A stretch of DNA of 64,000 bases, from assembly GCA_028689775.1 (NCBI GenBank), contig JAQVCM010000012.1, positions 1 through 64,000 of the forward strand. The letters are read 5' to 3'. The position numbers and the translations under genes were made by a program. Shown in pieces: positions 25,643 through 34,936 of this stretch. How positions within the stretch are numbered: the stretch's first letter is position 1; the number at the start of each line of letters is the position of its first letter. Under the pieces are notes generated by a model. The model was not told the origin of the DNA and did not search any database. It worked only from the letters and a program-made list of their open reading frames with translations. The stretch comes from Crocinitomicaceae bacterium. Lineage in GTDB: Bacteria; Bacteroidota; Bacteroidia; Flavobacteriales_D; Crocinitomicaceae.

Positions 25643-26953
25643 ATGAAGACAAAAACGCTCAAAAAAAACAAAGTCAATGTGGTGACCTTAGGATGTTCCA
25701 AAAACGTGGTCGATTCTGAGATTTTAATGGCGCAATTGAAAGCCAACAAATTTGATGTTGAGCATGAGTCCATGGATGATGACGCTGAAATCGTGATCAT
25801 CAATACATGTGGATTCATTGATAATGCAAAACAAGAATCCATTGATACCATCTTAAGATACGCACAAGCAAAAACCGACGGAGAAGTTTCCAAGATTTAT
25901 GTGACAGGTTGTTTATCTGAGCGTTATAAAGATGATTTAATTCGCGAAATTCCAGAAGTGGATGCCTTTTTTGGGACGCGTGAATTACCACGTTTGTTGA
26001 AAACCTTGAAAGCGGATTACAAACACGAATTGGTTGGAGAACGTTTGTTGACAACACCTTCGCACTTCGCATACTTCAAAATTGCAGAAGGTTGCGACAG
26101 ACCTTGTTCGTTTTGCGCCATTCCGTTGATGCGTGGAAATCACGTTTCTACACCAATCGAAGATTTGGTTACTTCAGCAAAAAGCTTGGCGGCGAAAGGA
26201 GTGAAGGAGTTGATGTTGATTGCACAGGATTTAACATATTACGGTTTAGACATCTACAAGAAAAGAAACTTGGCTGAATTGATTGAAAAATTAGCTGAAG
26301 TAGAAGGAATTGAATGGATTCGTTTGCACTACGCATTCCCGGCAGGTTTCCCGATGGATGTGTTGGATGTGATGAACGCCAATCCGAAAGTGTTGAAGTA
26401 TTTGGACATGCCGTTGCAACACGGTTCCACAAAAATATTAAAATCCATGCGTCGCGGAATTACCCGTGAGAAAACGGAAGAATTGGTGAACGAAATCAGA
26501 GCAAAAGTTCCTGGTATTGCCATTCGTACGACTTTAATCGCAGGATATCCAGGCGAAACAGAAGCAGAATTCCAAGAAATGTATGAATTTGTTGAAAAAA
26601 TGAAATTCGAACGTTTGGGGATTTTTACGTACTCGCACGAAGAAAATACACACGCGTTCAAATTAGAGGACGATGTGCCAGAAAAAGTAAAGAAAGAACG
26701 TGCAGACCAAATCATGGAGTTGCAATCTGGAATCAGTTACGATTTGAATCAACAAAAAGTTGGACAAACGTTCCAAGTTCTTTTCGATAGAGCAGAAGGA
26801 GATTACTTCATTGGTCGCACTGAATTCGATTCACCAGAAGTAGACAACGAAGTATTGGTCAAAAAAGAAGACGGTTTCGTTCGCTTAGGAGATTTCGCGA
26901 TGGTTGAGATTACATCTGCAGATCATTATGACTTATATGGTAAATTGGTATAA
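25643..26953 (+). CDS. rimO: Ribosomal protein S12 methylthiotransferase RimO
   Basis: RimO adds a methylthio group to an aspartate of ribosomal protein S12. The N-terminal MTTase domain has TLGCSKNVVDSE and further cysteines; the radical-SAM cluster motif CDRPCSFC follows at about 150, and a TRAM-like domain ends the protein. The LGCSKN and SFCAIPLMRG details favour RimO over MiaB. At 436 residues it is typical. A terminator follows 26 nt after the stop. Confidence 0.94.
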   Translation: MKTKTLKKNKVNVVTLGCSKNVVDSEILMAQLKANKFDVEHESMDDDAEIVIINTCGFIDNAKQESIDTILRYAQAKTDGEVSKIYVTGCLSERYKDDLIREIPEVDAFFGTRELPRLLKTLKADYKHELVGERLLTTPSHFAYFKIAEGCDRPCSFCAIPLMRGNHVSTPIEDLVTSAKSLAAKGVKELMLIAQDLTYYGLDIYKKRNLAELIEKLAEVEGIEWIRLHYAFPAGFPMDVLDVMNANPKVLKYLDMPLQHGSTKILKSMRRGITREKTEELVNEIRAKVPGIAIRTTLIAGYPGETEAEFQEMYEFVEKMKFERLGIFTYSHEENTHAFKLEDDVPEKVKKERADQIMELQSGISYDLNQQKVGQTFQVLFDRAEGDYFIGRTEFDSPEVDNEVLVKKEDGFVRLGDFAMVEITSADHYDLYGKLV

Positions 26954-26978
26954 ATCGAAATACAAGATAAATATATAG

Positions 26979-27010
26979 AAACGCTGGACTTTTAAGTTCA
27001 GCGTTTTTTT
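26979..27010 (+). terminator. Intrinsic terminator of rimO
   Basis: AAACGCTGGACTT pairs with AAGTTCAGCGTTT and runs into a series of T. Confidence 0.88.
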
Positions 27011-27509
27011 GTGATCTAAAATCGCTATCGCACGTTGAAAGATCGAATTGATAAAATTAAATAATTGATAATCAATGTTTAATTGTCAGTTTAATGGCAT
27101 TACCTTTTTATTTAATAAATATCTCTCATCTTTATTTGGTAATTTTTCGTTCGGATAGGTTTCCTTAAAAGGATTTATTTTTTAATTTTTATAGAGCCGC
27201 AATGCATTGCGGCTCTATAAAAATTCTAACTCAATTTAGAATCGTTTTTTCTCATATACATGTTTTCAAATCACCTTCCATCTAGCCACAATTAATTGCT
27301 GTTCAATTTTGCAAAGCCCCTAAATGCGATTGATGTTGTAATAATTCGTCGAGGTCGAACACACTCCATAAAATTTGCCTAAATTTAATTCCATCAAGAT
27401 CTAAAAGTAGAAACGTTGAAGTATTTGAAATTTAAAGGAAAGAAATAAATCTACTTATCCAAGATGTAGCGATTACATTGATGAAAATAAAGAATTAAAA
27501 TGCTAAAAA
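27011..27509. other. Long intergenic region with a 42-bp perfect palindrome
   Basis: No gene or RNA family was seen. At 27184-27225 lies a perfect 42-bp palindrome centred on GCAATGCATTGC, the same core found in shorter hairpins at 18260-18290 and 48470-48480. The remaining sequence is AT-rich and unassigned. Confidence 0.6.
27184..27225. repeat. Perfect 42-bp palindrome
   Basis: AATTTTTATAGAGCCGCAAT and its exact complement meet at GCAATGCATTGC. It could act as a bidirectional terminator (A- and T-runs at both ends) or a REP-like element; related cores occur at 18260 and 48470. Confidence 0.75.
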
Positions 27510-28061
27510 ATGAATCTATTTTTTAAAATATTCTGTTTTATGGTATTGATGATGAGTTCACTGAATGTAAACTGTCAGGATACTTTGTTCGTGAATCGCG
27601 TATTCAAAGAATCTGAAAAAACGGTCGTCATAAGAACTTTAAATGAATACAGTCTCGCAAGTTGTTTGTCGGAAAGAGTAGAGCAGTTGCTTGTTAATTG
27701 TGGGAGTTATTCGCAGAACTTGGAAGGCTATACAATTCAAAGTATCGTTAAAGATCAAAAGAAAATCATACTTATTTCGCCAACGACGTACATAATAAAT
27801 GCAGAAAATCCACTTTTAGATGGTATCGTTTTTGTTAATTCAATTCCGTTTTTCTGCTACAAATCAAGTGAATTGGAAAGTGTTTTAAACGCAACTAATC
27901 GAAGTTCGATTGTACATTTCACTATGACTTCTGATGGTTTTGACGAAGTTATTTTGAGCAATTTGTTAGATGAGCGCTTTGTGACAAAAGAAACCTTTCA
28001 ATGCAACGGCGATTCATTCGATTTGATTATCGAGAATTGTAAGAAAACAAAACGAAAATGA
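27510..28061 (+). CDS. Exported protein of unknown function
   Basis: The 183-residue protein has a signal peptide (FKIFCFMVLMMSSLNVNC, cleavage near CQD). No domain is recognised; several Cys residues (SLASCLSE, LLVNCGSY, FQCNGD) may form disulfides in the periplasm. Its ATGA junction overlaps the next small lipoprotein gene by 4 nt, so they are coupled. Confidence 0.5.
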   Translation: MNLFFKIFCFMVLMMSSLNVNCQDTLFVNRVFKESEKTVVIRTLNEYSLASCLSERVEQLLVNCGSYSQNLEGYTIQSIVKDQKKIILISPTTYIINAENPLLDGIVFVNSIPFFCYKSSELESVLNATNRSSIVHFTMTSDGFDEVILSNLLDERFVTKETFQCNGDSFDLIIENCKKTKRK

Positions 28062-28276
28062 TTATTTTAGGAGTTAAGAAATATTCAATTACAATAATTA
28101 TTCTTTTGCTACTATCTTGTATTGTAAATTCAGATAATGAAAATGTATCTGATACTATTGACGAAAATACGATGCGAGCTAATGAATTTTCTAAACCTTT
28201 ATTCGCAAAAGACACATTAAAGACTGATTACATCTTCAAAAAAAATGAGATTCAAAAAAAAAGATTGAGATTCTAA
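28058..28276 (+). CDS. Small lipoprotein of unknown function
   Basis: This 72-residue frame has a hydrophobic signal and a lipobox-like LLLSC (Cys about 21), then a short hydrophilic tail rich in Asp/Glu and Lys. It overlaps the preceding gene by 4 nt. It may be a real lipoprotein or a truncated gene remnant; nothing else supports a role. Confidence 0.4.
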   Translation: MIILGVKKYSITIIILLLLSCIVNSDNENVSDTIDENTMRANEFSKPLFAKDTLKTDYIFKKNEIQKKRLRF

Positions 28277-28430
28277 TCTTATTCAAGTGATGAAAGCCTC
28301 AAAATAGTTAATAGAAATAAAATTCGCCAGCTCTCAAATTTTCAAAAAGTCAGCATTACAAAACATGTAGAATGAAAAAAACGGCAGAAATTAAAATCCC
28401 TACCGTTCTTCAGATTATTAAGAAAATCAA

Positions 28431-30731
28431 TTAATTAACAACTTTACTTTTCTTCTTATAATCAAGCATCATTCTAAAACCGATAAATCCTCTAATTCCT
28501 TGGTTTGGTGCATACACGTACGAAGGGTCAAACGACAAGCCATACGGGTTGTTTGCCGTCGCTAGTACTTGTCCACTTGCATCGTATTGAACTTCTTTGT
28601 CGAATGGATTATTTGTTCTTGAAATCAAAAACGGTAGATTTTTAGAAGGTGTCCAGTTCAACAAATTTTTCACACCACCAAAAATCACAAACTTTTCACT
28701 GAATGTATAAGTTGCCTGAATGTTTTGAATGCTGTATGTTGATGAGTATTCTGGTCGTGGATCTAAATCACTCAACAAAGGCAAACGCATTGGTCCAACC
28801 AAGTTTCCGGTGTAATCAATAGTCAACGGGATTTTTAAGAAGCTGTAGGAAATGGTCCAGTTCCCGCTCATTCTTTCGGTTAACATTTGGATTGTTTCAA
28901 CATTGTTTTCCGTCTCACTCACATTCATAAAGGTAAAACCGGTATGAAAAGAGAATTGACGGTTGTAATCTAATTTCACATCCACTCCAAAACCTTTACT
29001 TTCAGCATAACCTTTCAAGTTTCGGTACACAATTGCATTTGGGTCTTCGTCGTAATTCGCTGCAATTCGGTTGCTGAAATAGGTGTAGAAAACACTGACA
29101 TCCGTTTCAATTTTCCATTTGTTTTTGATGGAAATACTGTTGGAATAAGAAGCATTCAAACTCTTAGAACGTTCTGGATTCAATTCTTCTTCGATGATGA
29201 TTTTTCGTGCACCGGTCAAAGCTGCATGATCTTCAGAGAACAAGTTCACGACTCTGAATCCTGTTCCTGCATGCAAACGCAGCGTGTTCTTAGAATTGAA
29301 TTTAAGCATATACGCCAATCTCGGAGTGAAAATGAATTTATGTACATCAGAATAATCAATTCTTGCGGAACCCAACAAGGTATTTTGTGTATTTATTTTC
29401 CATTCATCTTGCACAAAAAGTCCTGGTAGAAAGGTATTTAAAGGCGTATTGTTGCCTAAAGAATCGGTCGTAATCGGTGTATTATCGTTGTAAAATACAT
29501 TTCGAACGTTGGTACCGATCATCAGATTATTTCTGTGAAATGACTTATCCCAAGTTAATTGCCCAAAAGTCAGAGTTTGAACGGCGTCGAAAGGCGTATC
29601 TCCATAATAACTATCTTGAATGTGGTGATTTACGTGACCTAAAAACAAGAATTTTTCTTTAAAAGGAAGTTGATAAGCCGTATTTAATTCAAAGCGTTTT
29701 GTTTTGATACTTTCAGCATACAAACTATCGCCACCTCGAAATGCCGGAGTCCAATTCATATCACCGCCCCAACGATCTTCGTTCATGAACCGACCGCTGA
29801 TGGTGAAAATGCGAGAATCTTTTCGGTCAATTTTCCATTTTTGATACATGGAGATTCTATTTTGCAAAGGAACATCCGTAAAATTATCGCCGTCGTGATC
29901 CATTTTATTTTGCATCACAAAGTAATTTCCAGAGGTGAAAACACTTGCTTTTTTACCGACTTTCAGGTTGATACCAAAGTCTGTATTGATTTCGCCGTGC
30001 GATGTTCCAAAAGATTGAAGATGAATTTCAGGACGTTTGTTTGGTCGCTTTGTAAATGCGTGAATTACGCCTGCAACAGCCTCACTTCCGTAAATACTGG
30101 ATGCTGGACCTTTGGTGACTTCGATTTTATCGAGTAAAAATGCGGGAATTCCCGAAAGACCGTAAACGGATGACAAACCACCCATAATTGGAATACCATC
30201 CAATACAATTAAGGTATAAGGTCCTTCCAAGCCGTTGATGTGAATGTCTCCGGTTCCACAAACGTTGCAATTTACTTGCGGACGTACGCCGTTCATTCGA
30301 TCCATTACATCGATAATTGATGGACTTGGATTTTTCAAAAAATATTTTTTATCGTAAATATCGGTCACAATCGGACTTTCGGCACGAACTGTTTCTTTGA
30401 TGGTACCAATGATTGCCACTTCATCCAAGTCCTCTGCCATGACCTTTATGTTGAAATCCAAACGATTATTTCCAGCTTTTAAATCAATTTCGTTAGAAAT
30501 GGTTTCTTGTCCGGGACAATAGCAATTGACTGTGTAATGTTTGGTTGGAACGTTTTGAATTTTGAAGTTTCCAGAACTATCCAATTCTGAAATAAACTTG
30601 GTACCTTTTAGTCCGACCATGCAGTTCAGGTCTTCGCCGTTGGAAGTAATAACTTTTCCTTCCAGGTTACTTTGTGCGATGGAAACGGAACTGATTAGTA
30701 AAAATGTGATAAGAGTTTTGTTAGCAAACAT
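28431..30731 (-). CDS. TonB-dependent outer-membrane receptor, metal-linked by context
   Basis: The 766-residue protein has a signal peptide, an N-terminal carboxypeptidase-like (CarboxypepD_reg) domain, a plug (NVCGTGDIHINGLEGPYTLIVLDGIPIMGG, then KIEVTKGPASSIYGSEAVAGVI) and a 22-strand-type barrel. Cys pairs in the first domain (NCYCPGQ) and plug (NCNVCG) may bind metal. The divergent neighbour is a DtxR/MntR-type regulator, and a DtxR-box-like palindrome lies upstream, so uptake of manganese, iron or another metal is likely; the ligand itself is not proven. Confidence 0.85.
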   Translation of the reverse strand: MFANKTLITFLLISSVSIAQSNLEGKVITSNGEDLNCMVGLKGTKFISELDSSGNFKIQNVPTKHYTVNCYCPGQETISNEIDLKAGNNRLDFNIKVMAEDLDEVAIIGTIKETVRAESPIVTDIYDKKYFLKNPSPSIIDVMDRMNGVRPQVNCNVCGTGDIHINGLEGPYTLIVLDGIPIMGGLSSVYGLSGIPAFLLDKIEVTKGPASSIYGSEAVAGVIHAFTKRPNKRPEIHLQSFGTSHGEINTDFGINLKVGKKASVFTSGNYFVMQNKMDHDGDNFTDVPLQNRISMYQKWKIDRKDSRIFTISGRFMNEDRWGGDMNWTPAFRGGDSLYAESIKTKRFELNTAYQLPFKEKFLFLGHVNHHIQDSYYGDTPFDAVQTLTFGQLTWDKSFHRNNLMIGTNVRNVFYNDNTPITTDSLGNNTPLNTFLPGLFVQDEWKINTQNTLLGSARIDYSDVHKFIFTPRLAYMLKFNSKNTLRLHAGTGFRVVNLFSEDHAALTGARKIIIEEELNPERSKSLNASYSNSISIKNKWKIETDVSVFYTYFSNRIAANYDEDPNAIVYRNLKGYAESKGFGVDVKLDYNRQFSFHTGFTFMNVSETENNVETIQMLTERMSGNWTISYSFLKIPLTIDYTGNLVGPMRLPLLSDLDPRPEYSSTYSIQNIQATYTFSEKFVIFGGVKNLLNWTPSKNLPFLISRTNNPFDKEVQYDASGQVLATANNPYGLSFDPSYVYAPNQGIRGFIGFRMMLDYKKKSKVVN

Positions 30732-30768
30732 GTTGTGTTTATTTGTTGATGTTTATTGATTTCAATTG

Positions 30769-30776
30769 CAAAAGTA
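30769..30776 (-). promoter_or_regulatory. -7 element of the TonB-receptor promoter
   Basis: TACTTTTG on the minus strand fits TAnnTTTG, about 37 nt before the ATG at 30731. The candidate operator at 30783-30800 lies where the -33 region would be. Confidence 0.55.
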
Positions 30777-30782
30777 ATTAAA

Positions 30783-30801
30783 TTAGAGTAGCCTAACATT
30801 T
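30783..30801. promoter_or_regulatory. DtxR/MntR-box-like operator candidate
   Basis: TTAGAGTAGCCTAACATTT matches the DtxR-type consensus TTAGGTTAGCCTAACCTAA at 14 of 19 positions, with the palindromic halves TTAG and CTAA. It overlaps the predicted -33 region of the TonB-receptor promoter, so metal-loaded repressor binding there would block transcription. Inferred from sequence likeness and the adjacent regulator gene. Confidence 0.5.
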
Positions 30802-31006
30802 TTTTACTTTTATTTTTTGAATTATTTTTTTAAATTCCCATTGATTAACTAAATGTTTTGATATTCAATTGATTAGTCTTGTTTTAAAACGTTTGCTATT
30901 TTAGGGGTTTCAATTCATTTACTTCGTTTTTTACTTGAAATCTATGTTAAAAAGATTTATTCGTTCTTAAAAACTTTGAATCGTCTAACTTATCAGAAAT
31001 ATTTTT

Positions 31007-31014
31007 TAAATTTG
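31007..31014 (+). promoter_or_regulatory. -7 element of the metal regulator gene
   Basis: TAAATTTG fits TAnnTTTG and ends 4 nt before the ATG at 31019, another leaderless-type arrangement. Confidence 0.6.
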
Positions 31015-31018
31015 AGGT

Positions 31019-31693
31019 ATGTTATCAATCGCAGAAGAAAATTACATCAAACAATTGTTGTCCTTGTCCCTTGACCGCGAGGCGAAGGAAGGAATAGGAA
31101 CGAATGAATTGGCGTTGAGTCTCAACGTTAAACCTTCAACTGTAAACGACATGTTGAAAAAACTTCGTCAGAAAGAATTAATCGATTATGAGAAGTATGG
31201 TAAGATTCAGTTAACTGCAACTGGTCGAAAAACGGGGATGGATATTTTGCGTAAACACCGTCTTTGGGAAACGTTCTTATATCAAAAATTAGATTTCACG
31301 TGGGATGAAGTGCACGAAGTAGCAGAACAATTGGAACACATTCAATCCAATAAGTTGATTGAGAAATTAGATAAATTTTTAGAATTTCCAGAATTTGACC
31401 CGCACGGAGATCCAATTCCAACAGCAAACGGTGAGATTCAGGTTTTGAGTAAATTGGTTTTATCAGATGCTGAAATAGGAAAAACGTACCGCATGGTTGC
31501 TGTGAAAGATAATTCGGCTGTGTTCTTAAATTACGTGATGGAACTTGGTTTGGGAATCAACAATACAATTGAAATCATCTCCAAACAAGATTTCGATGAA
31601 TCGATGGAAATCAAAGTAAAAGGCGAAGCAGTGCGTGTCAGTAAAAAGTTTTCTCAAAACATTTACATTCTTTCTGAGAATAAGAAAGATTAA
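31019..31693 (+). CDS. DtxR/MntR-family metal-dependent regulator
   Basis: The 224-residue protein has an N-terminal winged helix (GTNELALSLNVKPSTVNDMLKKLRQKELI), a dimerisation/metal-binding domain (RKHRLWETFLYQ, WDEVHEVAEQLEHI, DPHGDPIP) typical of DtxR/MntR, and a C-terminal FeoA/SH3-like domain. It probably represses metal uptake genes such as the divergent TonB receptor when metal is plentiful. Its 3' end is duplicated at 33001-33048, beyond the KilA-N insertion. Confidence 0.88.
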   Translation: MLSIAEENYIKQLLSLSLDREAKEGIGTNELALSLNVKPSTVNDMLKKLRQKELIDYEKYGKIQLTATGRKTGMDILRKHRLWETFLYQKLDFTWDEVHEVAEQLEHIQSNKLIEKLDKFLEFPEFDPHGDPIPTANGEIQVLSKLVLSDAEIGKTYRMVAVKDNSAVFLNYVMELGLGINNTIEIISKQDFDESMEIKVKGEAVRVSKKFSQNIYILSENKKD

Positions 31694-31805
31694 TTTAAAG
31701 AAAATTATTCAGCTTTTGTTTTTAAATTTATGTTTAATCGTTGCCTTCACAAAACTACTTATCGTTAATCAATGAATATTCTTTTCTTTCCTTTTTTGCT
31801 TATCA

Positions 31806-32633
31806 TTACTCCAACATCTTTACGGATTGCTTATGACTCAAAAGAGATTTCATTTGCATAATAGCCATCTGATTTAGTTGAATCAGGCGTTCGCTTTGGG
31901 TTATTCCTTGATGAATTAGCAAGGCATTTGTTGATTCCATATTAGACAAAACCACTAACTATTCAATCGTTGCATAATCACGCATATTTCCATTTTTATC
32001 TGTATTTTCATCGCGCCATTGTTTTGCTGTTATACCAAAAAGAGATACGTTCAAAACATCTGCTTCGTTGGCATAAATGAAGGAAATTTGTTGGTTATTA
32101 ATTTCTAAGGGAATTAAGTTTTCTTTAATAGCATCGGTATGAATGTGGTAATTAACTTTAGCCAATGTACGCTGAAAATCCCATCCAAGTTTTAGGCGGT
32201 TGCTTTCATCTTCTTTTAAGCGTTGAAATTCCTTAATCATATAGAGTTTAAACTCTATAGAAATCCAAGATGCAAACTCGAAGGCAATATCCTTATGCGC
32301 ATATGTCCCGCCGTATCTACCTGCTTTAGATGTGATTCCAACGGAATTTGTGGTTTCAATCCATCGTTTAGGAGTAAGTACAAAACTATTTAAGCCTGCT
32401 TGCTTTCTAAACCCCTCGAATTCGAGGGGTTTAAAATTAGGATTGTACATTTGTTCCCAAAAACCTAAAAGTTCAATCGTATTTCTATTTCTCAACCAAT
32501 TTTGAATAATAACATCCATATTCGCAGCGTCTTTATAACGAGCAATATCCGTTAAAGAAATGTAATCATCTTGTTTTATTGAAATAATTGAAATTTCAAT
32601 AGCATCGATTTTTATCTTCTTATTTTTCGCCAT
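31806..32633 (-). pseudogene. KilA-N domain protein with in-frame stop
   Basis: The first part (224 codons to 31959) has a KilA-N DNA-binding domain: DDYISLTDIARY, NWLRNRNTIELLGFWE and GGTYAHKDIAFEFASWISIEFKLYMIKEFQ. After ATIE a TAG interrupts, and the frame continues (LVVLSNMESTNALLIHQG... to a TAA at 31806), matching the usual C-terminus of this family. TAG could derive from CAG by one change. KilA-N proteins come from phages and mobile elements. It lies between the two copies of the regulator's 3' end. Confidence 0.8.
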
Positions 32634-33000
32634 TTGTCTATTATTTACAGATTAACTTCTGATTTTAATTTTGCAAACTGAAACTGTTAGAAGATAAAAT
32701 TAAGGAAAATTATTGAATCTTTTGGTTTAACAATTCATCCATTTTCACTCTTTGGACAAAATGAACCTGCTCCTTGAAATCGATTTTCTAGAACTCGCTT
32801 CCGATAGATTTTTTACTGCCTTTTTAGCGGTAAACAAAAAAAACACTTAACGCTTTTTTATGTTTGACAACTTGCATAAAGTGTTTTTTGTAAATTAGTA
32901 CACAAAACGGAGTTATTCTATGAAAATGATGAGATTAGAAACAAGCTAGGCAGCAGTTTTAAGAGATTTTCACATGAATCAAAAAAGAAACAATCCACAT
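32634..33000. other. Non-coding right part of the KilA-N insertion
   Basis: No gene was found. AAAAAACACTT at about 32839 and AAGTGTTTTTT at 32878-32888 could pair around a loop of roughly 30 nt. The sequence ends with a duplicated regulator tail starting at 33001. Confidence 0.4.
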
Positions 33001-33054
33001 CAGTAAAAAGTTTTCTCAAAATATTTACATTCTTTCAGAGAACAAGAAATAAAT
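33001..33054 (+). repeat. Second copy of the metal regulator's 3' end
   Basis: CAGTAAAAAGTTTTCTC... matches 31639-31686 at 45 of 48 positions. It encodes SKKFSQNIYILSENKK and then TAA, identical in protein to the regulator's tail; all three base differences are silent. It marks the right edge of the KilA-N insertion. Confidence 0.8.
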
Positions 33055-33090
33055 AAACTGTATTTTTAACAGAACATAAAATCTTTAAAC

Positions 33091-33465
33091 ATGGCTAATT
33101 CTTGGGAAAATCTTTCTTTTTGGAAGAAAACAAAATTCATATTGACAATTATTCTAAGTGTATTTGTAATCGTTTTCGCCGTAATCAACTGGAAAACAAC
33201 TCCTGTAGATTTTGTATTCGTAGATTTTAATATCTCACTTACGTTGTTGATTGTGATTTGCCTTTTGGTAGGTTACCTCATTGCTTCTTTGTTTGAAAGC
33301 AAACATTACAATGCCAAAGTGAAAGAAATCATGGTTTTGAACAATGAAATTGAAGCCTTGAAAGCTGATAAGAACCAATTGAAAACTCAGATCAAAAACA
33401 TGGAAAGTGCAACGGTTTCACCAGCACACAATCCAACTGATATTCCGAACGAAGAGAATTTTTAA
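33091..33465 (+). CDS. LapA-domain inner-membrane protein
   Basis: The 124-residue protein has two membrane helices (about 14-32 and 45-66) in the LapA (DUF1049) layout, with FVFVDFNISLTLLIVICLLVGYLIASLF, then a short cytoplasmic coiled coil (EIEALKADKNQLKTQIKNME). E. coli LapA works with LapB in controlling LpxC, but a LapB partner is not visible here, so only the domain is assigned. A terminator follows. Confidence 0.75.
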   Translation: MANSWENLSFWKKTKFILTIILSVFVIVFAVINWKTTPVDFVFVDFNISLTLLIVICLLVGYLIASLFESKHYNAKVKEIMVLNNEIEALKADKNQLKTQIKNMESATVSPAHNPTDIPNEENF

Positions 33466-33481
33466 TTTTTTATTTTTAAAG

Positions 33482-33508
33482 TAGAGGCGCGATTAATTGC
33501 GCCTCTGC
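33482..33508 (+). terminator. Hairpin terminator after the LapA-domain gene
   Basis: AGAGGCGC pairs with GCGCCTCT around GATTAATT. The T-tract is weak (CTTT) and the hairpin may serve both converging genes. Confidence 0.65.
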
Positions 33509-33535
33509 TTTAAAATGAATTATCTCCAAATTGAG

Positions 33536-34117
33536 TTATCTCCATTCCGTCACATACTCCAAAGGTCTTCTTTGTCCTTTTGGCCATTCAACTGCTGGAT
33601 AGCCCATGAAGAAAAGTCCAAGGCATTTATCGTCTGCTCCAATTTTTAGAAATTCATTCATTTGAGGAGTGAAAATCACTTTTGGAGTTGCCCAAAATCC
33701 TCCAATTCCATAAGCAGTACAGGTCAAGTGCATGTTTTGAATTGCACTGGCAACAGCACCAATTTCATCCAATTCGGAAATTCTACGCGTTTCATCACGG
33801 TTCATGATTACTGCAACCACAACCGATGATTTCAAAGGACGTGCCATCATTCGAGATAATTTCAAATCATTTTGATTCTCCTTTGGAATAATGTCTAAAT
33901 ATATCTTTCCCAAAATGGTCGAAAGATCTTGTCTGCTATCTTCTGTGAAAACAACAAATCGCCAAGGCTGTGTATTGCCGTGCGTAGGCGCCCAAAGTGC
34001 ATTATTTAATATGTTGGTAATTTGATCTTTTTGTATTTTTCTATCGCTAAATTGCTCTGGGTAAATCGTTCGTCTGTCTTTAATCAGATCGGTAATCTCG
34101 GAAAGGTTGTACTTCAT
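33536..34117 (-). CDS. Nitroreductase-family flavoprotein
   Basis: The 193-residue protein has the FMN-binding pattern DRRTIYPEQFSDRKI at the N-terminus, ALWAPTHGNTQPWRFVVF, and AVASAIQNMHLTCTAYGIGGFWAT, with a closing region LGLFFMGYPA. Members reduce nitro or quinone compounds using NAD(P)H; the physiological substrate is unknown. It lies 36 nt downstream of the LpxH-like gene on the same strand. Confidence 0.9.
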   Translation of the reverse strand: MKYNLSEITDLIKDRRTIYPEQFSDRKIQKDQITNILNNALWAPTHGNTQPWRFVVFTEDSRQDLSTILGKIYLDIIPKENQNDLKLSRMMARPLKSSVVVAVIMNRDETRRISELDEIGAVASAIQNMHLTCTAYGIGGFWATPKVIFTPQMNEFLKIGADDKCLGLFFMGYPAVEWPKGQRRPLEYVTEWR

Positions 34118-34153
34118 GATACTAAAATAAGGTATTTAACGTTCGATGATAAT

Positions 34154-34933
34154 CTAAAATTTATATTCTTCGGTTTCACTATCAATCCACGTTTTGAGAA
34201 TCAATTGTGTTCCGTCAAAAACTCCATAGGTGTGATACTTGATCCAATCTCCTAAATTGATGTAACGCGCATTTGGTTCAATGGCAATGGAGAGTGGAAG
34301 GTGTCTGTGCCCAAAAACATAATAATCTCGTTCTTGCAGCTGATTTTGTTCTTTGCAGTAAATCGCCAACCATTCGTTTTCTATACCGATGAATTTTTCA
34401 TCAGAAGTACCTGTTTTAGCGCGACTACTTCTAGAAGAATAATTCGCAATTCCGATTCCTAAATTCGGGTGAACCCGTGCAAAAAGCCATTGCGAAACTT
34501 TGCTTGCAAAGACTTTCTTTAGAAATTTATATTTATGATCTCCAGGACCTAATCCGTCGCCGTGACCAATTAAAAATTTCTTTCCGTTGAATGTTCGCTC
34601 GATCGGTTCGCGGTACAAGGAAACCCCTAATTCTTTCGGAATGTAATCAAAAATCCACATGTCGTGGTTTCCTGTAAAGAAATGAACTGGAATTCCGGCA
34701 TCCGTAAATTCTGCAATTTTTCCTTGTAATCTGATGAATCCTTTGGGAATGGCGTGTTTGTATTCAAACCAGAAATCAAAAATATCACCCACCAAAAACA
34801 ATTCTTCGCACGTTGGACGGATGAAATCCATCCAAGCGCAAATTGCTTTTTCTCGTTCTAAACTTTTCTCGTAATTGGGCGCACCCAAATGGAAGTCAGA
34901 AGCGAAATAGATGTTTTTTTTATTTTCAGACAT
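34154..34933 (-). CDS. lpxH: UDP-2,3-diacylglucosamine pyrophosphatase-like phosphoesterase (LpxH type)
   Basis: The 259-residue calcineurin-like protein keeps the metal ligands: DFHLG (D-x-H), GDIFDFW, GNHD, IGHGDGLGPGD and GHRH. GDIFDFWFEY and the long lid segment favour LpxH, which makes lipid X in lipid A synthesis at the inner membrane. lpxK, acting two steps later, is also in this window at 39624-40658. The symbol is moderately certain because Bacteroidetes have several related phosphoesterases. Confidence 0.78.
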   Translation of the reverse strand: MSENKKNIYFASDFHLGAPNYEKSLEREKAICAWMDFIRPTCEELFLVGDIFDFWFEYKHAIPKGFIRLQGKIAEFTDAGIPVHFFTGNHDMWIFDYIPKELGVSLYREPIERTFNGKKFLIGHGDGLGPGDHKYKFLKKVFASKVSQWLFARVHPNLGIGIANYSSRSSRAKTGTSDEKFIGIENEWLAIYCKEQNQLQERDYYVFGHRHLPLSIAIEPNARYINLGDWIKYHTYGVFDGTQLILKTWIDSETEEYKF

Positions 34934-34936
34934 TTT

